From Hypoxylon rubiginosum (lineage: Eukaryota; Ascomycota; Sordariomycetes; Xylariales; Hypoxylaceae), in contig CADCXA010000033.1 of the NCBI GenBank assembly GCA_902806565.1, forward strand, positions 186,001 to 250,000: DNA of 64,000 bases, given 5' to 3'. A program made the translations under genes and the position numbers. The notes below the pieces were generated by a model. That model ran no database searches and was not told the origin of the DNA. It worked only from the letters and a program-made list of their open reading frames with translations. Shown in pieces: positions 21,690 through 35,100 of this stretch. The first letter of the stretch is position 1. Each line of letters opens with the position of its first letter.

Positions 21690-21814
21690 ATTAGATTATC
21701 TAATAGTAATGAAGGGTGCGGAGGCGAAACGACATTGTGAACCTCGCTGAAGAATCTAGGATTATCACACTAACGTCCATTGTCGCGAGTCCCATGGACT
21801 ACCAAGATCGATGA

Positions 21815-22649
21815 TCATCGATTATTACCCATCGCGGTATCAACAACATGCTCAATTGCTCGGAGGCTTCCGGCTAGACCATTCTCTGATTTTGACCCTG
21901 GCACGTCGTGGCCCAAGTCGTGAAGGAAGATCTCTCGAACTTTCTCATCGCAAAGTCTGGACAAGGCCTGGTGAACCTTGATCTCGTCAACCCCGGCCGT
22001 CTGGGACCAGATATGTGCTGTCGGAATCGTGAGCAAGACGCCATCCGTGTTTGGATCGGCATATTTGATTGCGCCAGTTCGGGCAAGGTCAGGGTCGAAC
22101 GGTGGAGCCGCGCAGAAGAACACGGCGCATTTGAGCCCACCAAACGAACCATGTCTTGCGTCCTCGACAAGCATCATAGCAGCGACGGTGCCGCCTTCGG
22201 AGAACCCCATGAGCCCATCGAAGGGGCCCTGGCTCTCGACCAGTTCTATCATGCTGTCGCAGAGCTCCTGGTCCTGCTCTACGTTATGCGCGACATAGCC
22301 GAAGAATTCGTCAGTGATGGCGTCGGCACCTCCTTGTCGTCAGTTTCTGAATCGCCGCTCGATCATTCTGGAGACATACCGACGTCTGGGTCTGTTGGGA
22401 CAGTGCCGTTCACGAATACAAACTCGTGATCCCGACCTAGAGCCTCCCGGATCCTTGCTATACCACTGTTAATCCACGTCTGGATTCTGGAATACCACCC
22501 AGAGGCCCGGCTGGGCACGGGGAAATGTACCGGTCTGCATCTCAAAAATCTTTTCAAATCCCATCAGCTCACTACTTGTAAGGAGGCGCCACAAAGGAGG
22601 CGTTTACCTGTGCGCTCGTCCCCCTTCCATGCAAGCATAACCACCTCAT
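21815..22649 (-). CDS. FSH1/LovG-type serine hydrolase
   Basis: Four exons, 22649-22608, 22549-22531, 22457-22380 and 22332-21815, encode 218 aa. The second exon is only 19 nt. The join gives MRWLCLHGRGTSAQ, then IFEMQTARIREALG, then DHEFVFVNGTVP, which reads exactly like the FSH1 N-terminus, so the micro-exon is well supported. The triad is Ser91 (GFSEGG), Asp162 (TAGVDE) and His188 (DLGHDVPG). The fold is alpha/beta hydrolase. Known relatives include yeast Fsh1 and LovG, the stand-alone thioesterase that frees the lovastatin nonaketide from its highly reducing synthase. The synthase at 29.2-37.5 kb has no release domain, so a LovG-like role is the leading inference. Introns are 58, 73 and 47 nt. 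Confidence 0.88.
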
Positions 22650-23873
22650 TTTAATAATAAAAAAAAGTTCCAGATATCTTCTATTGCAGATCTTGCTTTT
22701 TATCGCGTGTTAAGAAACGATGTATGCAGAACCGAGATGGGGAAATGCACTGTGTTTTCTATCTATCATATATGCATAGATCGGTAAAGCTTCGAGTCCC
22801 TGTTTTCTTCTCCTCGGGGCGGTCTCCCGATATGTTTAATACCAGAGAGAGGTTTCAAGACCAGTAGCAGAGTTGCAAGGCACACCCGGTCGACAAGACT
22901 TGGACTTGGACGTTTAAAGTTGTTTTTAGGGGCGATCGCCTTGGAGACTTGTGGCTTGCCGGAGTAAAACAAAGGTCGTACCACAGAATGGCGAGGTGCG
23001 GAAGTCGGAGATATTACCTATCAGGAGTCAGGATTGGCATTGGTCGAGTTCGCCTGCAGCTAAGAGAAGCCCTTGTTCCTAATGTCGTATATCCGAGGAT
23101 TTGGACCCGCAAACGGTGGCGAATGAAGAACACGCAATGAGATCTATCGGTTTAATCCTCGCAGTAGTCATACTCTCGCTTCGCTTACGTCTTCAGTACT
23201 GCTCACATTTTGGCCTGTTCTCACACTAGCAATGCTAGCAATGGGAGGCGATGGATGTCTTGCGTTCTTACTGCCTGCGCGGAATCACGCTCGCAATCTG
23301 CACTTGTTACGAAAGTGAGATCTACTATAGAACCAAGGCTCACGTATTAGAAGCGTCTCACAAATTATTTTAAAGCATTGATCGTATGCAATATTGTAGT
23401 CCCTGGGTTGAAGACTCTTCTATCCTGGTGTATACGGTGCACTAGACAAGGGCTATGCAGGCTTCTTTTCATACATACAGACATATCAATTTTGGACCGC
23501 TAATACCTATGAATAATCTGCCATATTTGGTATAGTCGAGGGCAAAATGTGACAGAACGTCCAGACTTTGTGAAAAAGTTTGACTCAACCGTAGTATTCA
23601 GCAGGGGCTTCTTCTCCCTCCCGCAAGCCGCTCCCCATGCCGTACCTGAACCCTTGCAAGCAACTGGGATCTCAGAGCATGATTTCCCTATATGTGCCTG
23701 AGGTATGTGATCCTACCCGCATATCGTTTAGGTTAACCGATCGTGCCCCTTATTCGCCCCGGCATCTTGAAGATTTGTTGCTCTCTATATAATGATAAAT
23801 CGAAGGGGCGCGCCTCACAAGACAAGGCGGAGAAAATCAGCACTCTCTTGCGACGACAACGACATAGTCTAAA
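22650..23873. other. intergenic region between divergent genes
   Basis: This 1.2-kb stretch lies between the leftward hydrolase and the rightward membrane protein. No gene, RNA or strong repeat was recognised. Confidence 0.5.
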
Positions 23874-25333
23874 ATGGCGGAAGCGATTCCCTCTCTCCCG
23901 CACGACCAACAGGAGTTGCTCCTCGATGGGCCAGCTCTCGCACCACCCACAGGTGTTGACTCCAACTTCGACAATCCCGACAACAACAATGGCTTGGCTT
24001 ACGGTGTCATCGCGGCGTGTGTCGCTGTTGCGACTCTCTGTCTCATGATCCGTGGTTATGCGAGACTGGTTCTCTTCAAGAAGTTGAAGCCTGAAGATTG
24101 TACGCTACTCTGTCCTGTAACTCACTGCTAACTCCGCTGATGCTGACTGATTTTAGATATGATCCTTTTGGCATATGTTTGTCTCGCTTGAATCATAAAT
24201 CCGAATATCATCACTAATCCTGCTTATTAGGGAACGTATATAGCTTGGACTGTCTGCTCTATACTACTGTCTAGGACTCCTGGTTACTTCGTTCACCAAT
24301 GGGACATCCGTCTTCGGGACACCATCCCGACTGTTTTAGTGCGTCTCACCTCAGAATCTTCATCTGTGGAGTTGAGTTAGCTAACATGAAGTAGTACATT
24401 CACTACGCCGGCGTTTTTTATTCGATTACCCTTCCGCTCATTAAGATATCAATCGTTACGGAATGGACGCGAATGCTCGTGCCCAGAGGCACGCGCAACG
24501 CGTTCTTGTACGTTTGCTACGGTATCATCGTAACCCAGGTCTGCGCCATGATCGCCTTCGTATTCGCGCTGTGCTTCGTCTGCGAACCGTACCAGAAGAT
24601 TTGGGATATCACGCTCCCGGGCCATTGCATTAAGAAGCTGAACATCGATGTCGCCGCCGCTGGCGTACATCTCACTACCGATCTTGTCATCCTGTTCCTC
24701 CCGCAAAGGGTCATCTGGAACTTGCAGATGTCGTTCAGGAAGAGACTCGGTGTTTCAGTCTTCTTCTCCCTCGGTATACTGTAAGTTTCTGTCTCGGTAA
24801 CTTATTAATTCTCGAAGTGGTTGCTAATGGGGGTATGAATATATAGTGCCTGCATCTCAGCCGGTTTCAGATTGGCAGTCACGGTGACTTACGCGACTGT
24901 GCCCGACACGCTCTACTACTTTGGACCTGTCATCTTCTGGGCTTTTGCTGAGATGACTTGCGGATTCGTTATCGCTTGCCTGCCGTCGACACCGAAGATT
25001 CTGAAGGACTCCGGGGTTCTTCCCAAGATGAAGAGGGCAATGAAATCGCTTGTCGGGTTAAAGAACAGCACTTTGAGAAGTACCAGCAAGCCCCCGGCGT
25101 CGTCGGTTACCCACCCGTCCAGCAATTACCGAAAGATCGACGAATACGGTGTTCCGATGAAAGACCTCAAACCTTCGGAATCAACGGAGAAGCTTCGAGA
25201 TGACAATTCTAGCAAGTTTGATCAGGGCATCGTTCGTACCACCCGTGTCACGGTCAAGCAGGAGTACGTCGGCGAAGGCGGTAGCAATGTGGTGGACCAC
25301 CACGCTCTCTGGCGGAATCAGGATAAGGTGTAA
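23874..25333 (+). CDS. rhodopsin-like seven-transmembrane integral membrane protein
   Basis: Five exons, 23874-24099, 24157-24176 (only 20 nt), 24231-24338, 24395-24780 and 24847-25333, encode about 408 aa. Introns of 54-66 nt preserve the frame. Residues about 40-290 hold seven hydrophobic segments, including YGVIAACVAVATLCLMI, FLYVCYGIIVTQVCAMIAF and YYFGPVIFWAFAEMTCG. The layout and conserved pieces (LKPEDY, WDIRLRDT, LPLIKISIV, TDLVILFLPQ) match the fungal rhodopsin-domain/PTH11-like family. About 120 residues of hydrophilic, Ser/Lys-rich tail follow in the cytosol. PTH11-type proteins sense surfaces or ligands, but most members have no known function and no extracellular CFEM domain is present here. 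It lies between the hydrolase and the synthase, which may be coincidental. Confidence 0.83.
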
Positions 25334-28300
25334 CCGCTCACATTGGTGAGGATAGGTTTATCATCCTGCTCTTGCTTGGGAATTTTTGTTTCGCAGATGC
25401 CTTTCGTATGATGCCTCGTATATCAGTGTTCGGCGGTGTAAAATTACTGACTGGGAAAGGAGGTTCGGCGCAGACCAGCGACGGTAAAACTTGGTATGCA
25501 CCTAGCGAAATTAGGCAGTCTGGAGTGTAGTATATTTTGAATTGACATTCTATCGAAGTTACAAACTTGTCATGCATGGGATTTCCGGGCTGTTCTAGAC
25601 TACCTGCATTATCCCTTTTGTATGTATGTACATAGAGCGTATTGAAATACAGCCACGAGCACTGGATGCTTAGGCTTTGTCTTTTACTCCCCTATCTACC
25701 GGTTGCCTACTTTTCGACAGTGGATTATGTGTAGGTACCTGAGATAGTTACGTGTAGGTATTGTTTTGCCGAGCTACGCTTAAGCTGCCCAGACCAGAAG
25801 TGCTACAGAATTCAAAGCTCGTATTCGGTGTGTATGTGTAGATTGGAAGGAACTAGGTCCCTTTCTGCAGTAGCAGAATATCTAGGTAGCTTATGCTTTT
25901 AGAGCGAGAGCCCCCTGTCTAACTCACGCTGATTTAAGTGCTTCTCGTCTGTTTCTCTACGGCACTGGTGCATGAAAAATATCTACGAATCAATGGAGGG
26001 CTAATATGAACTGCCGCTAGCGTTGACGATGAGGTCTGAGAACTATTGGAGTTGATTGAAAAGCTCTAGTCGTTAGGGAGTCGGGACGGCCCATGGGATG
26101 TGGGGGGTAAGACGCTTCGAAAGATCGTACGCAAGGGGGTCCTTGATTTCATCTTGATAGTGCTTGTTTAGCACCTTGGCGCCTAAGGACCAAGCGCCGC
26201 ATTGTAACGTCTCGAAGTGATGAAAATCATAATCATCTTATGCGACCATGCGGAGAGAGAACCGAAGACATGTCCTCGGGTCTTTTCATGGCGATCACGT
26301 GATTATCATGCAACCTAAGTGAACCTACTACCTAGTAGACGGGGCTGTTGATCTGTCAAGTCGCCGTCGCTTAAGTAACGGAGAAGCCAAGCAGCCAGGC
26401 AACTATACTAAATCCTCTCTATTAGATCTTGGCTCTCGGCTCTCTAGGTTCAAGGTATTCGATATCTATCGGCTGCTACCTCCGGCTGAGGATCTTACAA
26501 GGTAGTGTCAAAGTAAGGATGCGACGATGGTACTACGGTGGTGTACTCGTAGTATGCTTGAAGTGGTTGAGGATGAAGCTGTATTCCCGCAGTAACATTG
26601 ACTATGACAAGCTTACCTACCTAGTAGGTATCAATTAGTTCTGCTGTGCTCTGTTTTATGCAATGTATGGCGGCGGTAACAGTGACGGTAACAGCTGTTA
26701 GAGAAAATTTATCCGACGCAAAGATGTCTCTCCGCCTATTCGGCGAATTTCTAGGGTTGAAGTTAGGCTTTGCTTTGACCGTGCATATGTACAGGGCACC
26801 CCTAGAATACTACTCTAACCCCTGAGAACCCTTGTCTACGGTAATATATTTTTACTGCCGTAAAGGAGGGTAAAGAGCCGAGAAACCCTACCCTGGTCTT
26901 AGTGGGGTGACCAGCCCCATGGTTCTCGTAACAATTCAGGGGATATTATTGGCTTCTGTGGTAAAAATAAATACGGAGAACAGCACATGCGGTGAGGCTT
27001 TATGGTTCTTTACCCCTGAATGCTACGCCGTAAATTCGGTATCGGGATTGAGCTTTGTTGAAGAATTGGTGCCGTAGCTACGCGTCTGTAGTAGAATGCT
27101 CGGTAAAATGTTGACTTCAGCCCAAGACCTCTCGGACCTAGGCCCTACACTACAGCTCGTGAGCGATATCGCTCGTGTGAGACCACGCCGCCTCATTGTA
27201 CACTGCCAAGAATGAGGAATAGGGCTACAACTTTCCTGATCAAGACTCCCGTTACCGTCTACCGTCGTTACCGGTCTCAACGCTCTACGCGATACGAACT
27301 ACGCGATACGAACTGTAAATACGCCGGAGCTTCAAGTCACAACATGAAATTTCCCCGTTCAGCATCACTGATATCCGGTCGCGAATTTGGACCTGCCCCC
27401 TTCGTATAAGCCGCCCCCATCCAGGCGCCCACAATTCAATATGGATATCGTTGCCCTTGGCTGGCTTGCTGTTCGACGTTCGCGCCAGACGGTGAAACCA
27501 TAGCTTGCCAGACGAAGGATTTCTCCGGGGACCCTCCATATGCGGGGACAACGGATTGAATGGAGGGAGCAAGGTCGGTGAGAGACTTCTCGCGTTATTT
27601 TGTCAATTCTAGTAACTTGATCTTACGTCCGTCGTGGTGACTCTCTTACGGTGGCTGAATATCTTGCCCTGTGGAGTCTTTTCTTCTCAGAGACCCAATC
27701 TGACACGGGAATACTTAGAATATTACATAAACCGTCTCTTGTAACCCCATCCCAGACCGATACTACCGAGGACATGGTTACCTGGCTCCCGGGTGGGTCA
27801 CCCTCCATCAGGGTCGTCTATCAAAGTCCTATGTAAGAACTGTAACCCGTACCGTATTTCTATATGACGTACCACTTTACGGACCGAAAACCGTGAGATA
27901 CATCCTTGCCTACCTCAAAAAGCGATTACGAAAGCTTGACATCTTGAGCTGATCGTCAATGCCAGGGGTAGTGCAGATATAGAATGTTCTCTTGTGTAAC
28001 GGAATATTCCAGGCTCGAATTATATACATGTACCTTCATAGTACCGACTTGTCGGGACTTCAGACTTCACGTGCTGCCATAAGAATCATACTGCTGGAAC
28101 GCCTACCAACTAACACGAGCTCCACGCGGTAGAGTTCCTGTCAGGAGTCTTTGCCTTTACTCTGTATTCCGGGCTGGAACGACAGGTGGAACGCTCGGGA
28201 GCTCGCCCGCTGAGGATTATTCCAGCAATCTTTACTACCTTGGCCTAGCGGCACGAGTCTCCTTCTTGCCTAAAGAATCCATGTCTTACCTGCATCGTCA

Positions 28301-29152
28301 TTATCTGACTCTCGTCGTAGGTACCGGTGTCCTTTTCTTCTTTCCTGTTCCAGTTACCATTGTCCCGGCCCACGCCGAGCCGGCCTAGACTCCGTACTTG
28401 CATCATAGTCTAGACCAGGGGAATGGCTCCTCTGACATTCCACGACGAGGCCCACGAGCAGCTTAGTCGGAACACACACGTAACCGTAGCAGGAATGGCG
28501 ACGTGGGAAACGCACTGCAAAGGCCACCGCATGAACTTGATTGGGCCGTACAACTGGGAGCATGGAATTCCCAACGACGCTATTCCGCGTAGTAAGACTT
28601 CCTACCCGACAAATGACTCTAACAATCTCAGATCACCTGTTTCCGATTCATTGGGCTGGCCCCTTGTACCCAGCTCCGACACTTGATTTGCTAATACCCT
28701 AGCCAATGATGGCCGTGGCGGATGATTGCAGCTTGGTGTATCATCTCTCCGGCAAGCTGCTTTCTGCCGACTGAGGTGATGACTGATCTCCGGTTATCTT
28801 CGCTCTAGTGGGAATATGGAATGTCTAGACAAGACGCTATGCGTCATGAGGGATCTTTCGTTTATTCGATAGCCTGCTGTGGTGGGCCTAGTCGGTTCCT
28901 CAGCTCCCGAGTAGAAGCGTGACCGGCACTATTGGCGATGTATTTATGAGCTGGGTTCCCAGCTCAGTCCTCCCCGACAGAATGGGCTGCCACAAGTGGT
29001 AGGTCAACATCGACTTTCAGACGACACTTTATTGAGCTTGACGCTTATGCTTGTATGAATATTGTCGGGTATTCTTTGCTTTTCTTGTGCAACAGTTGTT
29101 TTACGGCGTCCAAAGCAGGGACCCTTTCCATTTTGCTAAGATAATATCAGCC
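25334..29152. other. 3.8-kb region without a recognised gene, upstream of the polyketide synthase
   Basis: Contains a 14-bp direct repeat at 27285-27312 and scattered CCTAGTAGG-type palindromes (for example near 26330 and 26610), but no conserved protein on either strand. An 87-codon frame at 28423-28686 has no family features. The last few hundred bases must hold the synthase promoter, with no clear TATA box. Confidence 0.4.
27285..27312. repeat. 14-bp direct repeat, two copies
   Basis: CTACGCGATACGAA is repeated head to tail at 27285-27298 and 27299-27312. It lies in a non-coding region. Confidence 0.85.
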
Positions 29153-32100
29153 ATGAACGACGATATAGCGATTGTGGGGTTTTCCTTTAAGCTCCCTCAA
29201 GATGTTGATGATGTTTCCAGTTTTTGGGATGTCCTTCAAAACAGAAGAAACCTAATGACCGAGTGGCCGGAGTCGCGCATTACCAATGGTTCTTTCGAAG
29301 CAAGCAAAGAGGGCAACGTTCGTAGAGTCCCATCTTCATATGTCTCACAACATTCTCTGATATATTTACAGGTTCATTGCCGGGGAGGTCATTTTATAAC
29401 AGAAGATCCGGGCGCGTTTGATGCCCCATTTTTCTCCGTTACGGCGAAAGAGGCAGCGTCTATGGATCCAATGCAACGATGGACCCTTGAAGCATCCTAT
29501 CATGCTTTTGAAAATGGTGAGCTGAACCAACAGAACTTCGCAAAGCAGCAAGGTTGGACCGCTTTTCGCTTTTGATGCTGACTGGTCATGCACAGCTGGA
29601 ATTCCAGCTGAACGGCTCAGGGGCTCGAGCTGTGGAGTATTCTCCGCATCCATGACGGACGATTACAAGCGAATGATTGCCCAAGACCCTGACAACGTAC
29701 CCCGAATGGCGGTTACGGGCACATTCGCCTCTATTATTCCGAATCGGGTCAGTTGGTACTTCGATCTACACGGCCCGAGTATTCACGTCGACTCGGCCTG
29801 CTCGAGTAGCTTGCTCGCTCTCGATCTGGCGTGCCAATCTATACGGGCTGGCGAGGCGTCCTCTGTAAGTGGCTAGAAGCTCTCAAAACGTACTGGCTTA
29901 ATATTCTAATATTTTATTACCTTTTCTAGGCGATCGTCACAGGGTCCAACTTGATCCTGGGCCCCACCATCTATCAGATGCTGTCATCGCTCAACTTTTT
30001 GTCTCCAGACAGCAAATGTTACAGCTTTGACCATCGTGCAAATGGCTATGCTCGAGGAGAAGGAGTTATCGCTCTTATCATCAAGCCCCTATCAGACGCA
30101 GTGCGCGATGGGGACATGATTCGTGGGGTGATTAGGTCTACGAGCTCAAACCAAGATGGCCATACGCCCGGACTTACACAGCCTAGTCCCCAGGCTCAGG
30201 AAGATCTAATTCGGCAGGTTTACAAGAAAGCAAACCTACCACTGGACGTGACGCGTTACTTCGAGGCACATGGTAAGCAATCATGCCCAAGCTGCGTTAG
30301 GAGCTGTATTGACGAATGAGCATAGGTACCGGAACACCAGTTGGTGACCCAATAGAAATGAAAGCAATTGGAAGAGTCTTCAGAACAAGTCGCTCAAATG
30401 AAGATCCTCTTTATGTGTACGTCTACGATTAAAGATCATGTCGATGCTAAAGTTTCTAACGCGCACATCTTACTTAGCGGTTCCGTCAAAGCCAATATCG
30501 GACATCTGGAAGGAAGTAGTGGACTAGCTGGTGTCCTAAAGTCCGTCTGTAAGTTGTGCTGAACATGGCTACCTCCCTTGTAGCTTCACCACGAGATTGT
30601 AATCAACTGACTGACATACACTAGTAATTCTTGAGAAAGGCATCATTCCTGCCAACGCAAACTTCGAAGAAGTCAATCCTAAGCTGGACGTAGACTTCTA
30701 TCACACCAAGGTATGTGGCTACACACTATCGAGATAGATAAAGTGACTCACAGAGAACCAGATCCCCAGCGAAAACACCCCCTGGCCGAGTGAGGGTCTT
30801 CGCCGCATATCGGTGAACTCGTTTGGATTTGGAGGCACGAATGTCCATGTCATTCTAGATGACGCGCTCCATTATCTTCAAGAACGCGGCCTGGCCGGGA
30901 ATCATTGCACTATTGCCTCCCATGGTACTACACACAGAATTAATGGAACTAACGGGACGAATGGATCTTCTCATCCCAACGGACTTATCCAAACGAACGG
31001 AAAAGCTAACGGCCATAGTAATGGAGTCAAGACCGAAAAGACTAATGGAACCAATGGAATTAACGGGGCCAATGGAATTAACGGGGCCAATGGAATTAAC
31101 GGGGCCAACGGGACCAATGGAGCTTCTCACCTTGACGAACTTATTCGAACGAACGGAAAACCTAATGGAACAACTAATGGTCACGGTAACGGAGTCAAGG
31201 CTCAGGACACCAATGGAACCAATGGACACCACCGTGACCTTACGTCAAGGGTTCTCGTTTGGTCCGCTGCGGACGAGAAGGCGCTGAAGCGCATGCTCGA
31301 AGAGTATCAGACATTTTTCAAAGACCAAGTCTCGAGTAGCTTCAGCAAGCTTGACGACTTGGCTTTTACGTTGGCAACCCGTCGAAGCCACATGCTCTGG
31401 CGTGCCTTCGCTGTTGTCAACGGCGAGCCCGAGTACCAGGACGTCAACCTCTCGGTCGTCAAGCCAATTCGAAGCTCGACTGAAACGGGCATCGCTTTCG
31501 TGTTCACCGGTCAGGGGGCACAATACGCCAGTATGGGTTCAGACCTGCTCCAATACCCGCTTTTCGAGACGACGCTGCGACAGATTGACGACATATACCG
31601 CAGCCTGGGATGCCAGTGGTCGATATTTGATGAACTGCATAACAAGCAGAATATTGATCGTCCTGAGTACAGCCAACCGCTCTCCACGGCTATTCAAATC
31701 GGACTGGTTGAGCTACTAAAGAGCTTCGGTGTCGTCCCGAAAGCTGTAGTGGGACATTCCTCAGGAGAGATCGCTGCCGCATACGCCATTGGCGCGCTAT
31801 CATTACTAGCAGCTTCCAAGGTGTCTTACTTCCGAGGAAAGTTGGCCGGAAAGCTCAGAGCCGCGAGCTCTACTCCGGAAGCAATGATTTCCGTCAATCT
31901 TCCCGAGAACGAAGTCCAGGGGTACCTACGGAGCATTGGCGCCGACGTCGCAGCTCAAATCAACATCGCTTGTATCAACAGCCCCTTGAATTGCACACTC
32001 TCTGGCAAAGAAAGCGCCATTGACATCGCCAAGGAGAAACTAGATAAGGATGGCATCTTCGCTCAGAAACTCAAGACGGGCGTTGCGTACCACTCGCCGA

Positions 32101-35100
32101 CTATGTGTCAAATCGCCGATGAGTACATCCGCCAGATGGGATCCCTCAATGACGGCAACCCCAAAGGCATCAAGTCATCAATCCCGATGGTCTCATCGGT
32201 GACGGGCAAGCCTATTCGAGCAGCTTCCTTGGCGACTGCTCAGTATTGGGTTGACAACATGGTGTCACCCGTACGATTTGCTGATGCTGTGCATGTGCTC
32301 ACGCAGAAGACGTCAACGCTAAAGGTGGGCATGGGGAACATCACTGACCTCATCGAGGTTGGCGCCCACCCTGCGCTGCGTAGACCCGTTCAAGACACCC
32401 TAGCCAAGGCAGGAAACAAAAACAAGCAAGTGAGATACAGTTACGTGCTGCATAGGTCTTACTCCGCAGTCCAGACCACTCTAGAGCTTCTCGGACAGCT
32501 GTTCTGTCACGGGCACACTGTTTTGATTCCGTCGGCAAATCAAGGGACGACTGGCCCAGTGCCAATACCGCGTCGTTTCTTGGTCGACTGCCCCAAGTAT
32601 CCCTTCGACCACTCTAAGACATACTGGTCTGAATCTCGGCTGAGCCGTGACTTCAGACTACGTGAGGGCGTCAAGGGCGAGACGTTAGGAGCCCGGTCTT
32701 TTGACTGGAACCCCTTAGAACCCAGATGGAGAAACTTTCTAAGCGTTGAAACCACGCCGTGGATTGGAGATCATGTCATCAGCGGAACTGTCATCTACCC
32801 CGCCGCCGGCATGCTAGTGATGGCGATGGAAGCCGTGCAGCAGATGTGCCCCGATAACCGTGTGGTCTCGGGTTACTATGTGAAAGAAGCTCAGTTCATG
32901 AACCCCATCCTGGTCAAGGAAGCCTGGGAAGACAGGACTGAGACTATGCTTCACCTCAAGCCCGTCAAGAGGCCGTATGAGAAAGAATCGACCTGGTCTG
33001 ACGTTACGATATACTCGTACTACGACAACCGATGGACCGAATGCTTCAAAGCCAACATCCAGGTCGAGTATGAAGATTCGGCACAGGTGGACGTCCAAAA
33101 GGAACGACGACAGGCACATGACAAGGTTAAGCATCAATTTGATCAAGCAAAAGAGCTGTGCACCAGACCTGTCGACTCGGGGGTGTTCTACGAAGATGCT
33201 ACCGAACATGGCTTAGGATACGGGGAGTCGTTCCAAGTCATCGAAGACATTCAATGGGACGGCAAAGCCAACGCCATTGCCCGCGTCAACATGTCCAAGT
33301 GGAAGACGACTAGCCTTATCCATCCTGTGGTTCTAGATTCTGCCTTCCACGTGCTGCGAGTTAGCACTACTCTAGGTTTATCTCTATCTAACGCTACAAA
33401 TGTTCCTGTGCGGCTGGTAGATGGGTGGTTCTCTCCCTCCGGATGGCAACAGCCAGAGACATCTTCCGTTCGGTACTTCGCAACCTCCGAGGTCAAAGGT
33501 GGCCGAGAGAGCGAGGAGGGTACCATATACGCTTTGGCAGACGATGGGTCCGTCTTATGTACGATGCGAAGGTTGATAACTGCCGCGGTGTCACGGAAGA
33601 ATGAAGGCAGCCAGGCAGCCAAGAAGCTGCTATACAGCATCGACTGGAAACCACAACTCAGCCTCCTGGAACCGCAGCAGTTGGAATCCGCTGTCGACGC
33701 CAACACTTTCGTGAGGGACGAGGACACCATGCTCCTCCATCACCAGAAGCTGAGCTACGCCCTCGATAAGGTGGTCTCCAAGACCCTGAATCAGCTGTCC
33801 GGCGAGGACCGAAAGAGGGTTATCGAGTCCCAGCTAAGGCACATGGAGTGGCTTGAGCACCATGTCAAACACCTTCCCGCCGAACGCACGGCCGAGGACG
33901 TAAGCGAAGCTGAGCTGGAGGGCCTTCTGCAAGAGATCGAGGCGATCCATCCACCCTGGAAGCTACATACGACGGTCGTACGTCGCCTGACAGAGATCCT
34001 CACCGGGGAGGTAGGCTCCTTGGAGGTCATCTTCGATTCTACCCTAGCCGATGATTTCTACGCCGACATGTTCGAGCACGTCTGCGACGACAGACTATTA
34101 AAGTTCCTGGATCTTGCCACGCACGAAAACCCCGGCCTTCGCATCCTCGAAGTCGGCGCTGGCACCGGCGGCATGACGGGCCGTGTCATCGGCGCCCTGC
34201 GGCAGCTCGAGAAGCAGAGCGGCGCCCTGAAGTTCTCCGAGTACACGTATACCGACGTGTCGCCTTCCTTTTTCGAGAAGGCCACCGCCCGGTGGGAAGA
34301 AGTCAAGGAGAGGATGACTTTCAAAACCTTCGACATGAAGCGCAGCGCCGAGAGCCAGGGCTTCGAGCTGGGCTCCTACGATCTGGTCATCGCCGGAAGC
34401 GTTCTGCACGCCACCGAGGACCTGCTGGCCACGATGCGAAACGTTCGCACGACGCTGAAACCTACCGGACACCTGCTGCTCCTCGAGGTTATCGCGCCGC
34501 AAGATGTCGTCACGAACTTCACGTTCGGTCTCGTACCCGGATGGTGGGGTCGCCGGGAGGAGTGGCGAGGCTTGTCCCCCTGTATTCCCGAGAAACAGTG
34601 GGACGATGTTCTTAAATGGACGGGATTCTCTGGAAATGATCTTGTCCTCAGAGATTACAAGGCCGAAGCTTGCCATATTTTCAGCATAATATTGTCGAAA
34701 GCAGCTGAAGAACAGCCTCCGGCCTCAAGCTCCAGCACAGGACCTGTCCTCGTAATTGACGGCCAATCACAGCAGCAGACCGAATTAGCCAACTTGATCA
34801 GCGCCAGCGTTGCTCAATCGCAAGATCACCAGGCGCGAATCATTTCTCTGGACCAGATCCAGACGGCCAACCTAACCAAAGAGGATACCGTTATCTGCAT
34901 TGCTGAGGTGGGTAAACCGTTCCTCGCGACGCTGTCCGAGGAAAGGTTCAAATTACTGCAACAGTTCCTTACGCAAGCCCAAAATCTACTGTGGGTTACG
35001 CTGACGAGCACAAATGACAAAGAGTACTCGCAGTACGGCGTCATGGAGGGCTTCTTAAGGTCGATCCGACATGAAGAAAGTGATAAGCACATTGTCACAC

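Larger units (their letters stand above)
20833..21814. other. intergenic region with repeats and hairpins
   Basis: Promoter of the acyltransferase on the left and 3' flank of the hydrolase on the right. It contains the 15-bp repeat at 20867-20911 and the inverted repeats at 21655-21689. No gene was recognised. Confidence 0.5.

Noticed and set aside
28423..28686. 87-aa open frame upstream of the synthase
   Set aside because: No domain, no splice partners and no family resemblance. Length is within chance expectation.
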